Assembly (NCBI RefSeq): GCF_041146395.1
Contig: NC_090997.1
Span: 38,853,501 to 38,917,500, forward strand
Source of the DNA: Eulemur rufifrons
Lineage: Eukaryota; Chordata; Mammalia; Primates; Lemuridae
DNA length: 64,000 bases
Direction: 5' to 3'
Below the pieces are notes generated by a model. The model was not told where the DNA came from and ran no database searches. It saw only the letters and a program-made list of their open reading frames with translations. A program made the position numbers and the translations under genes. Shown here one piece after another: positions 1 to 10,850 of this stretch (within the stretch, counting starts at the first letter, position 1; each line of letters opens with the position of its first letter).

Positions 1-86
1 AAATTTTATGGTAATCATAAAGGGAAACAAAGTTAATTCTATTTAGAAAAATCTGGAAGGTTTTCTTAGAAGTAGCATATAGACTA

Positions 87-2420
87 CAGTTGACCTTGAA
101 TAACACAGAGGTTAGGGATGCCAATTCCCTGAGCAGTCAAAAATTTGCATATAACTTTTGACTCCTCTAGAACTCTCCTAATAGCCTACTGTTGACTGGA
201 AGCCTTACCAATAACATAAACAGTCAATTAACACACATTTTGTATGTTATCTATGTTCTTACAATAAAGTAGCCTACAGAAAAGAAAATGTTATTAAGAA
301 AATCATAAGGAAGAGAAAATATATTTACTATTTATTAAGTGGAAGTGGATCATCATAAAGGTCTTCCTCATCTTTGCATCGAGTAGGCTGAGAGGAGAAG
401 GAGGGGTTGGTCTTGCTGTCTCAGGGGTAGCAGAGGTGAAAAAGGAGGAGGTGAAAGGGAGGCAGGAAAGGCAGGCACATTTGGTGTAACTTTATGGAAA
501 TACATTATATTACTTTCTTGCTTTTTCGTTTCTCTAAAAATGTTTCTGTATGGTACCAATACTTCCACAGTTTGCTTTCATTTCAATGTCCATATCATAG
601 AAGGGTCCATATTGTAAAAGAAGTCAAAGGCAGACTTGAATGATCAGAATCCTTTTGTCAGATTGTCTAATGTCAATCTGTTTTCTGGTACTGCTTCTTC
701 TACATCTTCTTCCTCATTATGTGGCACTGGTTTGGAAGCACTCATCTCCATCAGTCATCTTCTGTTAATTCCTCTGGTGTGGTGTCTATGAGCTCTTGAA
801 TTTCTCCAAGATCCATATCTTAAAACCCTTCACCCCTCACCTTTGTTTCCTATCCAAAATCCCTTTCATGATTTCCTTGGTGGTTTCTGTTATAAACCCT
901 GTGAAGTCAGGCACAACAACTGGACACAGTTTTCTCCAGAAAGAATGTATTGTTTTGGGCTTGATGGCTTTCACAGCTTTTTCTGTAACAATGATGGCAT
1001 CTTCAATGGTGTCACCCTTCTAGACTTTCATAATGTTTTCTCTATCGAGGTTCTCCTCCATAATGTTGACAATTTTTTCCATAGAGTACTATGTATAATG
1101 AGCCTTAAAGATTCGTATAACCTCCTGATCTAGAGGCTGAATTAGAGATGTTGTGTTTGGTGGCAAGTAGACTACTTCAACACCTTTGGTGCTGAACTTA
1201 TGGGGTTCTGGGTGACCAGGGGCATTGTCCAATATCAAAAGAACTTTAAAAAGCAGTCCCTTGCCGGCAAGGTACTTCCTGACTTTAGGGACAAAGCATC
1301 AATAGAACCAATCCAGAAAAAGGGTTCTCGTTTCCCAGGCCTTATTGTTGTAGAACTGGAGGACTGGTAATTGGTGTTTATCTTTTCTCTTCAAGACTCA
1401 GGGGTTAGCAGCTTTATAGATAAGGGCAATTTGCACAAAACAATAGAGTTAGCCTTATCCCTTCCTGCCTTAAATCCTGGTGCTCATTTCTGTTCCTTAT
1501 TAATGTTTTTTGTGGCTTTTTCCCCCTAGAATAAGGCACTTTTGTCTGCATTGAAAACCTCATCAAGCAGATATCCTTTCTCCTCAGTGATTTTCTTAAT
1601 GACATCTGGGAACTCATTTGCTGCCTCTTAGTCAGCAGAAGAGGCTTCTTCTTTTGTCTTGACATTTTTTAAAGCCAAACCTCTTTCTAAAATTATCAAA
1701 CCATCCTTTGCTGGCATTAAATTCTCCAGCTTTAGATCCTTCACTTTTATTTTACTTTAAATTGTCATATAATGGCTTCACTTTTTCTCAAATGCTGTTC
1801 TAGTCTATAGGTATGCCTTTCTTATAGGGATCTTTCACCTACATAAAAGCATCATTTTCAATATGAGATACAAAGGTATTTTTCAAAAAGGGTAAGGTTT
1901 TCACGTGCACTGGAGTAGCTACAGCAACGGCTTTGTGAATTTCTTGTTCTTTTCTTTCTTTTTGCAATGGTCTTTACAATTGGATATATCTTGAAATGAG
2001 GGCAACCACAGCTGCAGACCTCAATCTATAGTATAAATCAAGCAACTCAACTTTTTATTGTAATATCTTGACTTTTCTCTGCTCAGAAGCACATGCAGTA
2101 TGACTAGCAGTACGTCATATAGGTCCCATGGTGTTATTCAAGGTTATGGTATTGCACCAAACAACAAAAAATATGCAAGAACCATGAGAGATCACTGTTT
2201 ACTCTGATATGCAATTTATGGGAGAGACGAACCACTCTTGCAAAGATTAGCTTCACACAGTGTGATTAAAGAGGAAGATTTATCAACCATGGCCTGCTTA
2301 TCCTCATCACTGAAGGCAGGTCAAATGTACTCTCTGCCTTGGTTCACAGAAAATGGCTCTAGAGGACTACAGGCCACAGAGGTTGAGTGGGGTTCTGGAC
2401 AAATCAGATGCTCCTTCTAA
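87..2420 (-). mobile_element. Tigger2-like pogo DNA transposon, decayed
   Basis: The left end at 87 begins CAGTTGACCTTGAATAACAC, the Tigger2 terminal inverted repeat, directly after a TA (85-86), the target dinucleotide of Tc1/mariner-pogo elements. The following A-rich section and the minus-strand transposase remnant match this family. The far terminal repeat could not be found, so the right border (about 2420) is only a guess. Many substitutions and stops show an old, inactive copy. Family call is from memory of the consensus. Confidence 0.8.
1030..2060 (-). pseudogene. Tigger transposase remnant (DDE, pogo type)
   Basis: Read on the minus strand, fragments in several frames give a pogo-type transposase. 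A CENP-B-like helix-turn-helix segment (GWFDNFRKRFG) lies near 1690-1710, a segment reading EEKGYLLDEVFNADKSALF near 1530-1600, and the catalytic-core block LILDNAPGHP near 1208-1233, whose D is one of the DDE acidic residues. Downstream, LPPNTTSLIQPLDQ is also recognisable. Pogo transposases cut and paste DNA at TA dinucleotides in the nucleus. Stops and frameshifts break the frame repeatedly, so no product is expected. The only open stretch that survives (about 83 codons, 1414-1665) is not in the catalytic block. Confidence 0.8.
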
Positions 2421-3104
2421 AATGCCAACTAACAAAAAAGCCAAATTAACTTTGTTATATGTATAAAATATATATTGTGTTTTGTAGATATATATATTGT
2501 TTTGTACGTGTGTGTGTGCACACGCGTGTATAAAACATGGTCAAAGCGGACTGCTTTTGCGGTCAAAAAGTGGTCAAAACTTTTCAACCTATATGGGGGA
2601 ATAAACTGATTCAAGAAGCAGGTATAAACCATGTACTGTTTTAGTCACTGAATGGCTTTTCATTTTAAAACTCTGAAGGTTTTTGGCTTCATGTGATAAA
2701 AAGTTATAATCTGTTTTATTCTATATAAGTGCAGAATTTATATACTTAACACATATAAAATTCTACATATGAATTTAACAGAAGAAGGTATAGAGATTGT
2801 TCACAGAATCTGATAATACAAAGATGAGAGAGAGAGGCCAGTTAACCAATTAGGCAGGGCGTTATAAGTTCCCCTCAGTTTTGCAGAACTCCCCAGTCCA
2901 TTTCTTCAGGGTACCCATGAATTAATAAGCCTCTTAAGAACTGATACACAAAAAACCAGACTCAAAAGGAACTAATGCACAAATCAGAGAACAATTTCTT
3001 TTTTATTATAAGAGATGTTTCTTTCTAGTTACCATAATACATATATCCACTTTCCTAGATACCCCTTTCTAGTACCAGGTACCAGGAAAGTAGAATCATC
3101 ACAT
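2421..3104. other. Non-genic stretch with a short AT/GT simple repeat
   Basis: No gene or confidently named repeat was seen. A short low-complexity patch of TATA and alternating GT/CA lies at about 2455-2535. The rest is AT-rich unique-looking DNA. Part of it may still belong to the unresolved right end of the Tigger element. Confidence 0.5.
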
Positions 3105-3440
3105 ATACCAGTTAGGATAGGTTTGGCTGTGTATATCAGGTAACTACCAAACACAGTGGCTTAACCAAGATAGAAATTTGTTTCTTTTACATTAAAAAAA
3201 ATCTGAGAATACACAGCCCAGCATTGATATGACTTATGAGGTCATCAGGGATCTACTGTTCTATCTCTCTGTTCCCCCATCTTCAGCAAGTAGCTTCCAT
3301 CTCTAAAATGGTTTGAAAGCCCAAGATGCTAAAACTCCAGTCATTACCTCCATATTCCATGGAGCACGATGGAGAGAGGTAGGGAGACAAAAGAGGCATA
3401 ATATGGATTATACCACATTTACTAGAACTCATGGTCATAA
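3105..3440. repeat. Old interspersed repeat, family uncertain
   Basis: The segment holds the pattern CAGTGGCTTAA-CAAGATAGAAATTTGTTTC, followed by GAGGTCATCAGGGA and TAGCTTCCATCT. This series of motifs recurs in an old mammalian interspersed repeat that I recognise by look but cannot name with certainty. No target duplication was found and borders are approximate. Confidence 0.4.
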
Positions 3441-4023
3441 CTGGTGCAAAAGTCTGAAATTTTTAATTTTTAAATGCATGTATGCATTTAATGTTCTCCT
3501 AAATTAAATCAGTATTTTGCTACTAAGGAGAAAGGGGGAAACAGAAGTGGGAGAAAGCAGTTTGCAATCTCTGCTCACCATAGCTGTCTCAATCTAGTTA
3601 TCCAGTTCATATTTCAATGTTTCTGTATTATATTAATATTAACATTGATGTATGCAGTATTTTTTCTTGAAAACTCTGTATTAAATCAGTAGAATTTCTT
3701 ATTGATATTTTAAAATCTGGTAATTATATCAACTTTTTGGGGGATAACAGAATCAGAGTACAGTGAGTTTTGTAGCATATTGTAGAGCCTTGTGAATTAC
3801 CCCTGTCCTACAAAAGGTAATACCATCTTCAGGATTAAAATATTTGGGTCTGCCAGACTTACTCAGAGTGCCTATTCCATGAGAGATAAACCATCCAACT
3901 TTTTGCCTTTGGAGCGTCCCTTTTCTAGAATCCTCATCTCGCCTTCTAAGAAGGTTTCTAGGAATAGAAACCTTCAGTTATGGTTGTGGTCTCTCTGCTC
4001 TGGTCCTGTCTCCCTGTGATTAC
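3441..4023. other. Non-genic stretch, nothing recognised
   Basis: AT-rich DNA with no convincing open frame, RNA gene or repeat family. The 75-codon open frame at 3792-4019 shows no known motif and looks like chance. Confidence 0.5.
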
Positions 4024-4122
4024 TCTCTAGTCATCTTTTTTTTTTTTGTTTGTTTGTTTTTCAACTCATTATGGGGGTACAAAAGATCAGGCTATATACA
4101 TTGCCCATGCCTCCCCATCCCC

Positions 4123-4312
4123 CCGAGTCTGAGCTTCAATTGTGTCCATTCCCTAGACAGTGCACATCACACTCATCATGTAGATGTGCACCCATCCCCT
4201 CCCCCCACCTGCATCCCCCCCAGTCAGAACTTCAAGCGTGTCCATTCCCCAGGCAGTGCGCATCGCACTCATCAAGTAGGTATACACCCATCCCTTCCAC
4301 CCAGCCCCGACC
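4123..4312 (-). repeat. Tandem duplication (period 96 bp) inside the L1 3' UTR
   Basis: Two C-rich units, one starting near 4123 and one near 4219, align with an offset of 96 bp. For example, GTGTCCATTCCC begins at 4142 and again at 4238, each followed by an AGT-G-GCAC/GCGCATC-CACTCATCA core. The related L1 3' end at about 42.83-43.02 kb has only one unit. Confidence 0.85.
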
Positions 4313-4404
4313 TCTGTCCGATACCCAATTGGTGTTATTCCCAAATGTGCACTCAGGGAAACCAGTTTGCTGGGGAGTACATGTGGTGCTTATTTTTCCA
4401 TTCT

Positions 4405-4687
4405 TGGGATACTTCACTTAATAGAATGGGTTCCAGCTCTCTGCAGGAGAAACAAAGAGATGCCATATCGCCATTATTTTTAATAGCTGAGTAATATTCC
4501 ATGGTATACATATACCACATTTTGCTAATCCATTCATGAATTGATGGGCATTTGGGTTGTTTCCACATCTTTGCGATTGTGAATTGTTCTACTATAAACA
4601 TTCGGGTGCAGGTGTCTTTTTTATAGAATGACTTTTGTTCTTCTGGATAGATGCCCAATAATGGGATTGCTGGATCGAATGGTAGTA
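4405..4687 (-). pseudogene. L1 ORF2 C-terminal fragment
   Basis: Minus-strand translation gives the conserved end of L1 ORF2p, including [17 protein letters not shown], then SKMWYMYTMEYYSAIKNN and SCRELEPILLSEVSQ. In a complete L1 this C-terminal segment follows the reverse transcriptase domain. Endonuclease and reverse transcriptase parts are absent, so this is a dead 5'-truncated copy. The first residues of the 125-codon open frame (before LPFDPA) are antisense reading of the inverted segment, not true ORF2. Confidence 0.9.
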
Positions 4688-4761
4688 GCCCCTGTGGAAA
4701 GCAATGTGGAGATACTTTAAACAGATTCAAGTAGACCTACCATTCGATCTCTAGTCATCTT

Positions 4762-4920
4762 GATTGAACTTGTCTATTGCCAAAGTTTTCCAGCCAGGGT
4801 AAGTTAAAACAGGACCTCTACAGATGGCTACTTTCAAATCCATTATTTATTGATTTTAACTAGTTTAATTACCAAGAGTCACTTCACTTCCTATTTATGG
4901 GGATGCCAGTCTTTTTCAGG
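4762..4920. other. Short unique spacer
   Basis: Spacer between the L1 and Tigger1; no feature seen. Confidence 0.5.
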
Positions 4921-4922
4921 TA

Positions 4923-7342
4923 CAGGCATACTTCATTTTATTGCACATCACTTCATTGCAATTCACGGATATTGCATTTGTTACAAATTGAAGATTTGTG
5001 GCAACTCTGCATTAAGTCTATCAACACCATTTTTCCAACAGCACCTGCTCACTTTGTGTCTCTGTCACAATTTTGGTAGTTCTCACAATATTTTGAACTT
5101 TTTCATTATTATTACATCTATTATGGTGATCCGTGATCAGTAGTCTTTGACGTTACTATTGTAATTGTTTTGGGGGTGCTACGAGTGATGCCCATGTAAG
5201 ACAGCAAACTTAACTGGTAAAAGTTGTGTGTGTTCTGATTGCTCCATCGACTGGCCCTTCTCCACTCTCTCTCCTTCTCCTCCGGTCTCCCTATGCCTGG
5301 AGACACAACAATATTGAAATTAGGCCAATTAATAACCCTACAATGACCTCTGAGTATTCAAGTGAAAGGAAGAGCTGCATATCTCTTGCTTTAAATCAAA
5401 AGCTAGAAATGACTGAGTTTAGTGAGGAAGGTGTGTTAAAAACCAAGATAGGCCAAAGCTAGGCCTCTTGTGCCAAACAGTTAGCCAAGTGGTGAATGCA
5501 GTGAAAAAGTTCTTGAAGGAAATTAAAAGTGCTACTCCAGTGAACACAAGAATGACAGAAAAGTGAAATAGCCTTATTGTTAATATAGAGAAAGTGTTAG
5601 TGGTCTGGATAGATGATCAAACCAGCCACAACATTCCCTTAAGCCAAAGCCTAATCCAGAGCAAAGTCCTAATGCTCTTCAATTCTGGGAAGGCTGAACG
5701 AGGTTAGAAGCTGCAGAAGAAAACTTATAAGCTAGCAGAGGTTGGTTTATGGGGTTTAGGGGAAGAAGCCATCTCCATAACATAAAAATGCAAGGTGAAG
5801 CAGCAAGTGCTGATGGAGAAGCTGCAGCAAGTGATCCAGAAGATCTAGCTAAGATCATTGATGAAGCTGGCTGCATGAAACAACAGATTTTCATTGTAGA
5901 GAAAACAGCCTTCTTTTGGAAGAAGATGCTATCTAGGACTTTCACAGTTAGGAGAAGTCAATGCCTGGTTTAGAAGCTTCAAAGAACAGGCTGATTCTCT
6001 TATTAGGGGCTAATGCAAATGATGACTTGAAGTTGACGCCAATGCTCATTTACCATTCCAAAAATCTTAGGGTCCTTAAGAATTATGCTAAATCTACTCT
6101 GCTTGTGTCTTATAAATGTAACAGCAAAGCCTAGGTTAGATGATAGCACATCTGTTTACAGAATGGCTTACTGAATATTTCAAGTCCATTTTTGAGAACT
6201 ACTTCTCAGGAAAAAAGATTCCTTTCAAAATATTACTGCTCATTGACAATGCAGCTAGTCATTCAAGAGCTCTCTGGTGGAGATGTAAAAGGAGGTTAAT
6301 GTTGTTTTCTGCCTGCTAACACAACATCCATTCTGCAGCACATGGATCAAGGAGCAATTTTGACTTCCAAGCCTTTTAATTTAAGAAATATGTTTTGTAA
6401 GGCTATACCTGCCATAGATAGTAATTCCTCTGAGGGATCTGGACAAAGTACATTGAAAACCTTCACCATTCCAGGTCACCATAGAATTCACCATTCTAGA
6501 TTAAGAACATCTGTGATTCATGCAAGGAGGTCAAAATACCAATATTAACAGGAGTTTAGAAGAAGTTGATTCCAGCTTCTTGGATGACTTTTCAGGGTTC
6601 AAGACTTCAGTGGAGGAAGTCACTGCAAACGTGATGGAAATAGCAAGAGAACCAGAAATAGAAGTAGAGCCTGAAGATGTGACTGCATTGCTGCAATCTC
6701 ATGATAAAACTGAAACAGATGAGGGTTACTTCTTATGAATGGGCAAAGGAAGTAGTCTCTTGAGATGGAATTTACTCCTGGTGAAGATAGTTGAACATTG
6801 TTAAAATGATAATAAAGGATTTAGAATATTACATACATTAACTTAGTTGATAAAGTAGCAGCAGGATTTGAGAGGATTAACTCCAATATTGAAAAAGTTC
6901 TACTGTGGGTAAAATGCTATAAAACAGCATCACATGCTATGGAGAAATCTTTCATGAAAGGAAGATTAAATTGATGTGGCAAACTTCACTGTTGTCGTAT
7001 TTTCAGAATTTGCCACAGCCACCCCACTCTTTAGCAACCACTGTCCTGATCAGTCAGCAGCCATCAACCTTGAGGCAAGAATCTCCACCAGCAAAAAGAC
7101 TGCGACTCAACGAAGGCTCAGATGATTGTTAGTATTTTTTAGTGATAAAGTATTTTTTCATTGAGATATGAACATTGTTGTTTTTAGACATAATGCAATT
7201 CCATATTTAATAGACTACAGAATAGTGTAAACATAACTTCAATATGCACTGGGCATCCAAAAAATTCATATGACTCTTTATTGCAACATTCTCTTTACTG
7301 TGTGGTCTGGATGGAACCCACGGCATCTGCAAGTTATGTCTG
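4923..7342 (+). mobile_element. Tigger1, essentially full length, with TA duplication
   Basis: The left end CAGGCATACTTCATTTTATT at 4923 and the right end ..AAGTTATGTCTG at 7342 match the Tigger1 terminal inverted repeats, with substitutions. TA dinucleotides flank both sides (4921-4922 and 7343-7344). The span of 2,420 bp agrees with the family's known length of about 2.4 kb, so there is no large deletion or insertion. Transposase sense is plus strand. Scattered substitutions and stops make it an inactive fossil. Confidence 0.93.
5340..7132 (+). pseudogene. Tigger1 transposase pseudogene
   Basis: Conceptual reading along the plus strand recovers a pogo-type transposase from about 5340 to a natural-looking stop at 7130-7132 (..[11 protein letters not shown]). 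The DDE catalytic block is LLLIDNAASH at 6233-6262. An acidic C-terminal piece (EIEVEPEDVTALLQSHDKTE) is still open up to a premature stop at 6736-6738, and the last part ([17 protein letters not shown]) resumes after it. There are many internal stops and frameshifts. In the intact family this enzyme excises and inserts the element at TA sites and shares ancestry with the host protein CENP-B. No functional product is expected. Confidence 0.88.
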
Positions 7343-7344
7343 TA

Positions 7345-8345
7345 CTTCTGACATGGGCCGTCTTCCTTAGCCCAAAGAGAAGTTGTCTATAGACATAATT
7401 TGGAACAAACTTTCATTCACTCTTCAATTTCTGATGATATACAATTCACACTGTCAGGTGTGAAAGGAAAAGATAAAGATGTACATTAAACTTTGTGGTC
7501 TGTTTCATAGCATTGCTTAAGAAATAGAGTGTTATATTTCCTATATTATTCCTGGAGGATTTCAATACAGATATTTATTGATTTTTTTCATTTCTATTAC
7601 AAGCGAATGGTTTATGTGCTAAGTATATATTTTACTATATATTTTGCAAACTTCAGATATAGCATTAGGGATCCTTCGTAGTTGTTTAGGGTTATCATTG
7701 ATAAAAATAAAACTATAATATTTCATTTAAAATAAGACATCATCAGTTTTAAGACAATCTTGATCTCTGCATGTGAAATATGAAAAAAAGTACATTTAGA
7801 ATCAGAGAATCAGGGAAATATGATCATTTGTCAGAATTTTAATGACAATTACTAGTGTAAAATATAACTATAGATTGTAAAGCCTGTAGGTAGAGGAATA
7901 TGTACAATTAATAGGGTTAGTGTCTGTAATTAAAGATATTAGAGACTTTCTGTTCTAAAAAACATAAAATATGTTATTAAGGAGACTCACAATCTTTATA
8001 ATTAAGAGACTTTAAGAAGGTAATAACTAAAAGTGAAAATAAACATTCTTAAAGGCATTGCGTTAACTAACAGATATTTAACTGCTCTTACCCAGTCCTC
8101 AGAACTACCAAAGAGAAGGAAATCAAGCTTCTGTCTGTCTCCTTCTGTTCTTGAACTTCCCAGTTTTACCCTTTAATTTATTATAGAAGGGACAAATTTA
8201 CTAATGTGTCCAGTAACATGTTTGCTGTAGGCAATGTGGGTCTCTGTAACTCTTGAAGGCTACTGTATTGTGTTTGAATTTCAGTATCTCTCCACAATTC
8301 ATGCTGCTTTCAAAATTTAATCACCTCCCCAAATCCTGTGAACTC
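7345..8345. other. Non-genic AT-rich stretch, nothing recognised
   Basis: No open frame of interest, RNA gene or repeat family was identified. The sequence looks single-copy and AT-rich. Confidence 0.5.
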
Positions 8346-8475
8346 TCTCGATCACTTATTCATTCAACAAGAATTATTGAGCATGAACTGTGTGCCAGGT
8401 ACTCACCAAGGAAGTGGGGATAATATAATACAATTCTCTTTGCTCTCAACTGAGTAATTTTACAGGGGAGACAGT
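8346..8475 (-). mobile_element. L2 3' end fragment
   Basis: The pattern ATTCATTCAACAAGAATTATTGAGCATG..TGTGCCAGGTACT..GGGGATA is the reverse complement of the L2 LINE 3' end. It is old and diverged, without target duplication. Confidence 0.7.
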
Positions 8476-8862
8476 TTTAGTCATGCTGTACTAGCACTTC
8501 TATGGTTTGTATATTTCATAGTGAGTCCAAATCATAATCCCAAGTAGGGGATAATGAATTCTGCTTTAAGGGTTAGGAGGAGGAGATACAGCAACTGGGC
8601 CTAGAGAATGAAAAGGAAGGAATTTAGCAGGGCTATAAGGTGAGGGCGTGATGAGCCATGGTGAGTGGCCATGAACAACATGGCCATTTACTTGTTTTCA
8701 TGTTTGTCTCATCTGCCAGAGCTTCTAGAGTGAAAAGCTCGAACTTTGGTAATGCCCACCACCCAATGCAGTGTAAGACAGTGTTTAGCAAGCGATTTTT
8801 TTCAGTAGAAATATGATAAGTGATCTGGTCTAGAGAATACTGAGAATGGTCAGAAAATAGGT
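8476..8862. other. Non-genic stretch, nothing recognised
   Basis: Contains an 80-codon minus-strand open frame (8633-8875) without recognisable motifs that runs into the neighbouring MER5A; judged to be chance. Confidence 0.45.
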
Positions 8863-9040
8863 CAATGGTTCTCAAACTTTGGAAAACATGAGAATCACTT
8901 GGAGTGCTTGTTCCTAACTGAGCAGAACCCTCAGAGTTTCTGCATTAGTAGGTCTGGAGTGGGGGCCAAAAATTTGTATTTTCAATAAGCCCTTCCCTCC
9001 ACCCCGTGACTCTGATGTAGGTGGTCCACAGAGCATGGAG
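8863..9040 (+). mobile_element. MER5A hAT-Charlie MITE
   Basis: Begins CAATGGTTCTCAAACTTTGG and continues with AGAATCACTTGGAGTGCTTG, CAGAGTTTCTGCATTAGTAG and GTCTGGAGTGGGGGCC, the order seen in MER5A. It is a short non-autonomous hAT element; the right terminal repeat is degraded. Confidence 0.85.
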
Positions 9041-10624
9041 GTGTAGGTGGAAAGGAATTTGTGGATACTTAATGTCCTGGTTCTTATCAACCACCTGCAG
9101 CTCACCAAATATACCTTAAGGTACACCCCATGCCAGCCATCAAAAAGCTTTTTGATCAAGCTTAACCTGTGCTGCTCAGACCCATAGGTTAATTTTCTGG
9201 CTAATCTGAGAGAAAAATAAATCTGCCTCCCGAGACTTAACAGGTCTTCTTGATTTTTAAATACTAGCCTGTTTTTCAAGTGCTGTGAAGCTGAAAAGTA
9301 CTAAAAAAGCTCCAGGATTAGTCATTTCTCTAAAAAAAGAGTTTCCAGTGGTACAATACTTGCCTTGAAAGATGAAAATTTCCACCTAAGGCATATTTTT
9401 CCCTATATTTTGTAATCATTGATGGGAATTGATGCCAACTCTACCTTTTTTAGACATTGAATGAAACATTTTTAAACTGAGTTGAAAATAATTCCGATGT
9501 GCCTTTAACACCCACTTGCTCTAATTTAACTCCATTTGGCTGTTTCTTACTTACTCTTTATTTTCTTGAACATTCCAGCTGTTAACATTAAATCTAATTT
9601 TTGTATGTCAGCCCATGTCAAAGCAAGCCTTAATCCTTTTAAAGTTAACCTATCACCAGCTCAAAGCTGCTTTATATCATCAGATATAACTGCATTTCCA
9701 ACCCTGAGGGCATGGTGTGTGATTATGTACACATGCACGCTGGAGTTTCCCTGTAATAACACTTGGTGTAGACTGGAATTCTATATGGGGTGGGTCAGGA
9801 TTGAATTCCATCCAAAGTGCTTCGGTTACAGATAGAAAGAGGCTTTGTTATAAAATGGTAGCACTGCAGAAGTATTGGGGAGAGTTGGCCATCATACAGT
9901 CCTGTATTTTTATTTTTTAGTCTAAGAGAGATTAAAATGTTATGGACAGAAGTACACAGTTAATAGCAGAGGTGTTAAAACTGGAACCAGAAAGGAAATC
10001 TTAAGATCCACAGCTTAACACTTTGTCAATGAAGTTATACTGTGTCTGTTTACTTTCTGTTTTCCCTTGAGTGAAATAGGATTTCAAAATAAAACAAACC
10101 AAAAAAACTCTTATTGCTCTTATACCTTTCACTTAGACAATTATATTTTGGGAGGTGTAAAAGAGTCAACTGTGTCTTGAAAGCTTGGCATAATTACATT
10201 TTTTTCTCTGATGCTTTCTGACCAGATGTACCTCAAATTTAGAAAACTGGTCAATGAAACAGGGCATTGTCATTGGCTAACTTCTATGTAGAAGCAATTT
10301 GTAATAAGGTACCAGTGACTTTTTAAAATTATAATGGGACATTTAGCTTGTTATGGCAATATATTAATAAATAAATTCTGTTTATGTGGAAAATCACCAA
10401 ATGAAGACAGATATTATTGCTGTTTTATTTTGTGTGTTTGGTGTAATAGAATTAGAATTAGGAAGGAATTATATCTTAATTAAATGAAAGAAATGCTAAA
10501 AATACTTTTAAATGAGTGTGAAGAGACATTATAAATAAACAAGTTAAATATCCAGTTAAATGTCCACCTTAAAAAGGCAATAATTAATGAAAAAGGATAA
10601 AAAAGAAAGTACTCTTACTCTTAT
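9041..10624. other. Non-genic stretch, nothing recognised
   Basis: About 1.6 kb of AT-rich DNA. The longest frames (about 100-121 codons near 8.9-9.8 kb) carry no known domain; the first overlaps MER5A. No repeat family was confidently named. Confidence 0.5.
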
Positions 10625-10850
10625 TATAGACCTTGACACTGGGGTTAAAAGAATAAGTCACATTTTTTTTTCCTAGAGTAGCTTACATCCTAACGGGGAA
10701 GAATAACACTGAAAATATTAACTATAATGCTGCAAGAAAAGTAATATCAAAGGTCTTATGAGACCTTAAGGGAATAGTAATTAATTTTATTTTGGAAGTT
10801 GAGAAAGCCTTCAAGGGGGATATGATGTTTGAAACAAGCACAGGTTCAAT
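10625..10850 (-). mobile_element. Probable L2 fragment
   Basis: TAGCTTACATCCTAACGGGG, followed later by GAGAAAGCCTTCAAGGGGGA, resembles the antisense L2 pattern (..GAGCTTACATTCTAGTGGGG.. / ..GGAAGGCTTCCTGGAGGAGG..). It is strongly diverged, hence only probable. Confidence 0.45.

Larger units (their letters stand above)
4024..4761 (-). mobile_element. L1 insertion, 5'-truncated and 5'-inverted, with target duplication
   Basis: A 14-bp perfect target-site duplication (TCTCTAGTCATCTT) flanks the insert at 4024-4037 and 4748-4761. The poly-A tail appears as poly-T at 4038-4049, so the body is minus strand: 3' UTR (about 4050-4400), then the ORF2 C-terminus (about 4405-4685). The outermost about 60 bases (4686-4747) are also ORF2 but in the opposite orientation. 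This is the usual mark of twin priming during target-primed reverse transcription. The intact duplication points to a fairly young insertion. Confidence 0.92.

Noticed and set aside
4050..4494. Two overlapping plus-strand open frames of 123 and 146 codons
   Set aside because: They are antisense to the C-rich L1 3' UTR; their length and proline/serine-rich composition come from the tandem duplication, not from a gene.
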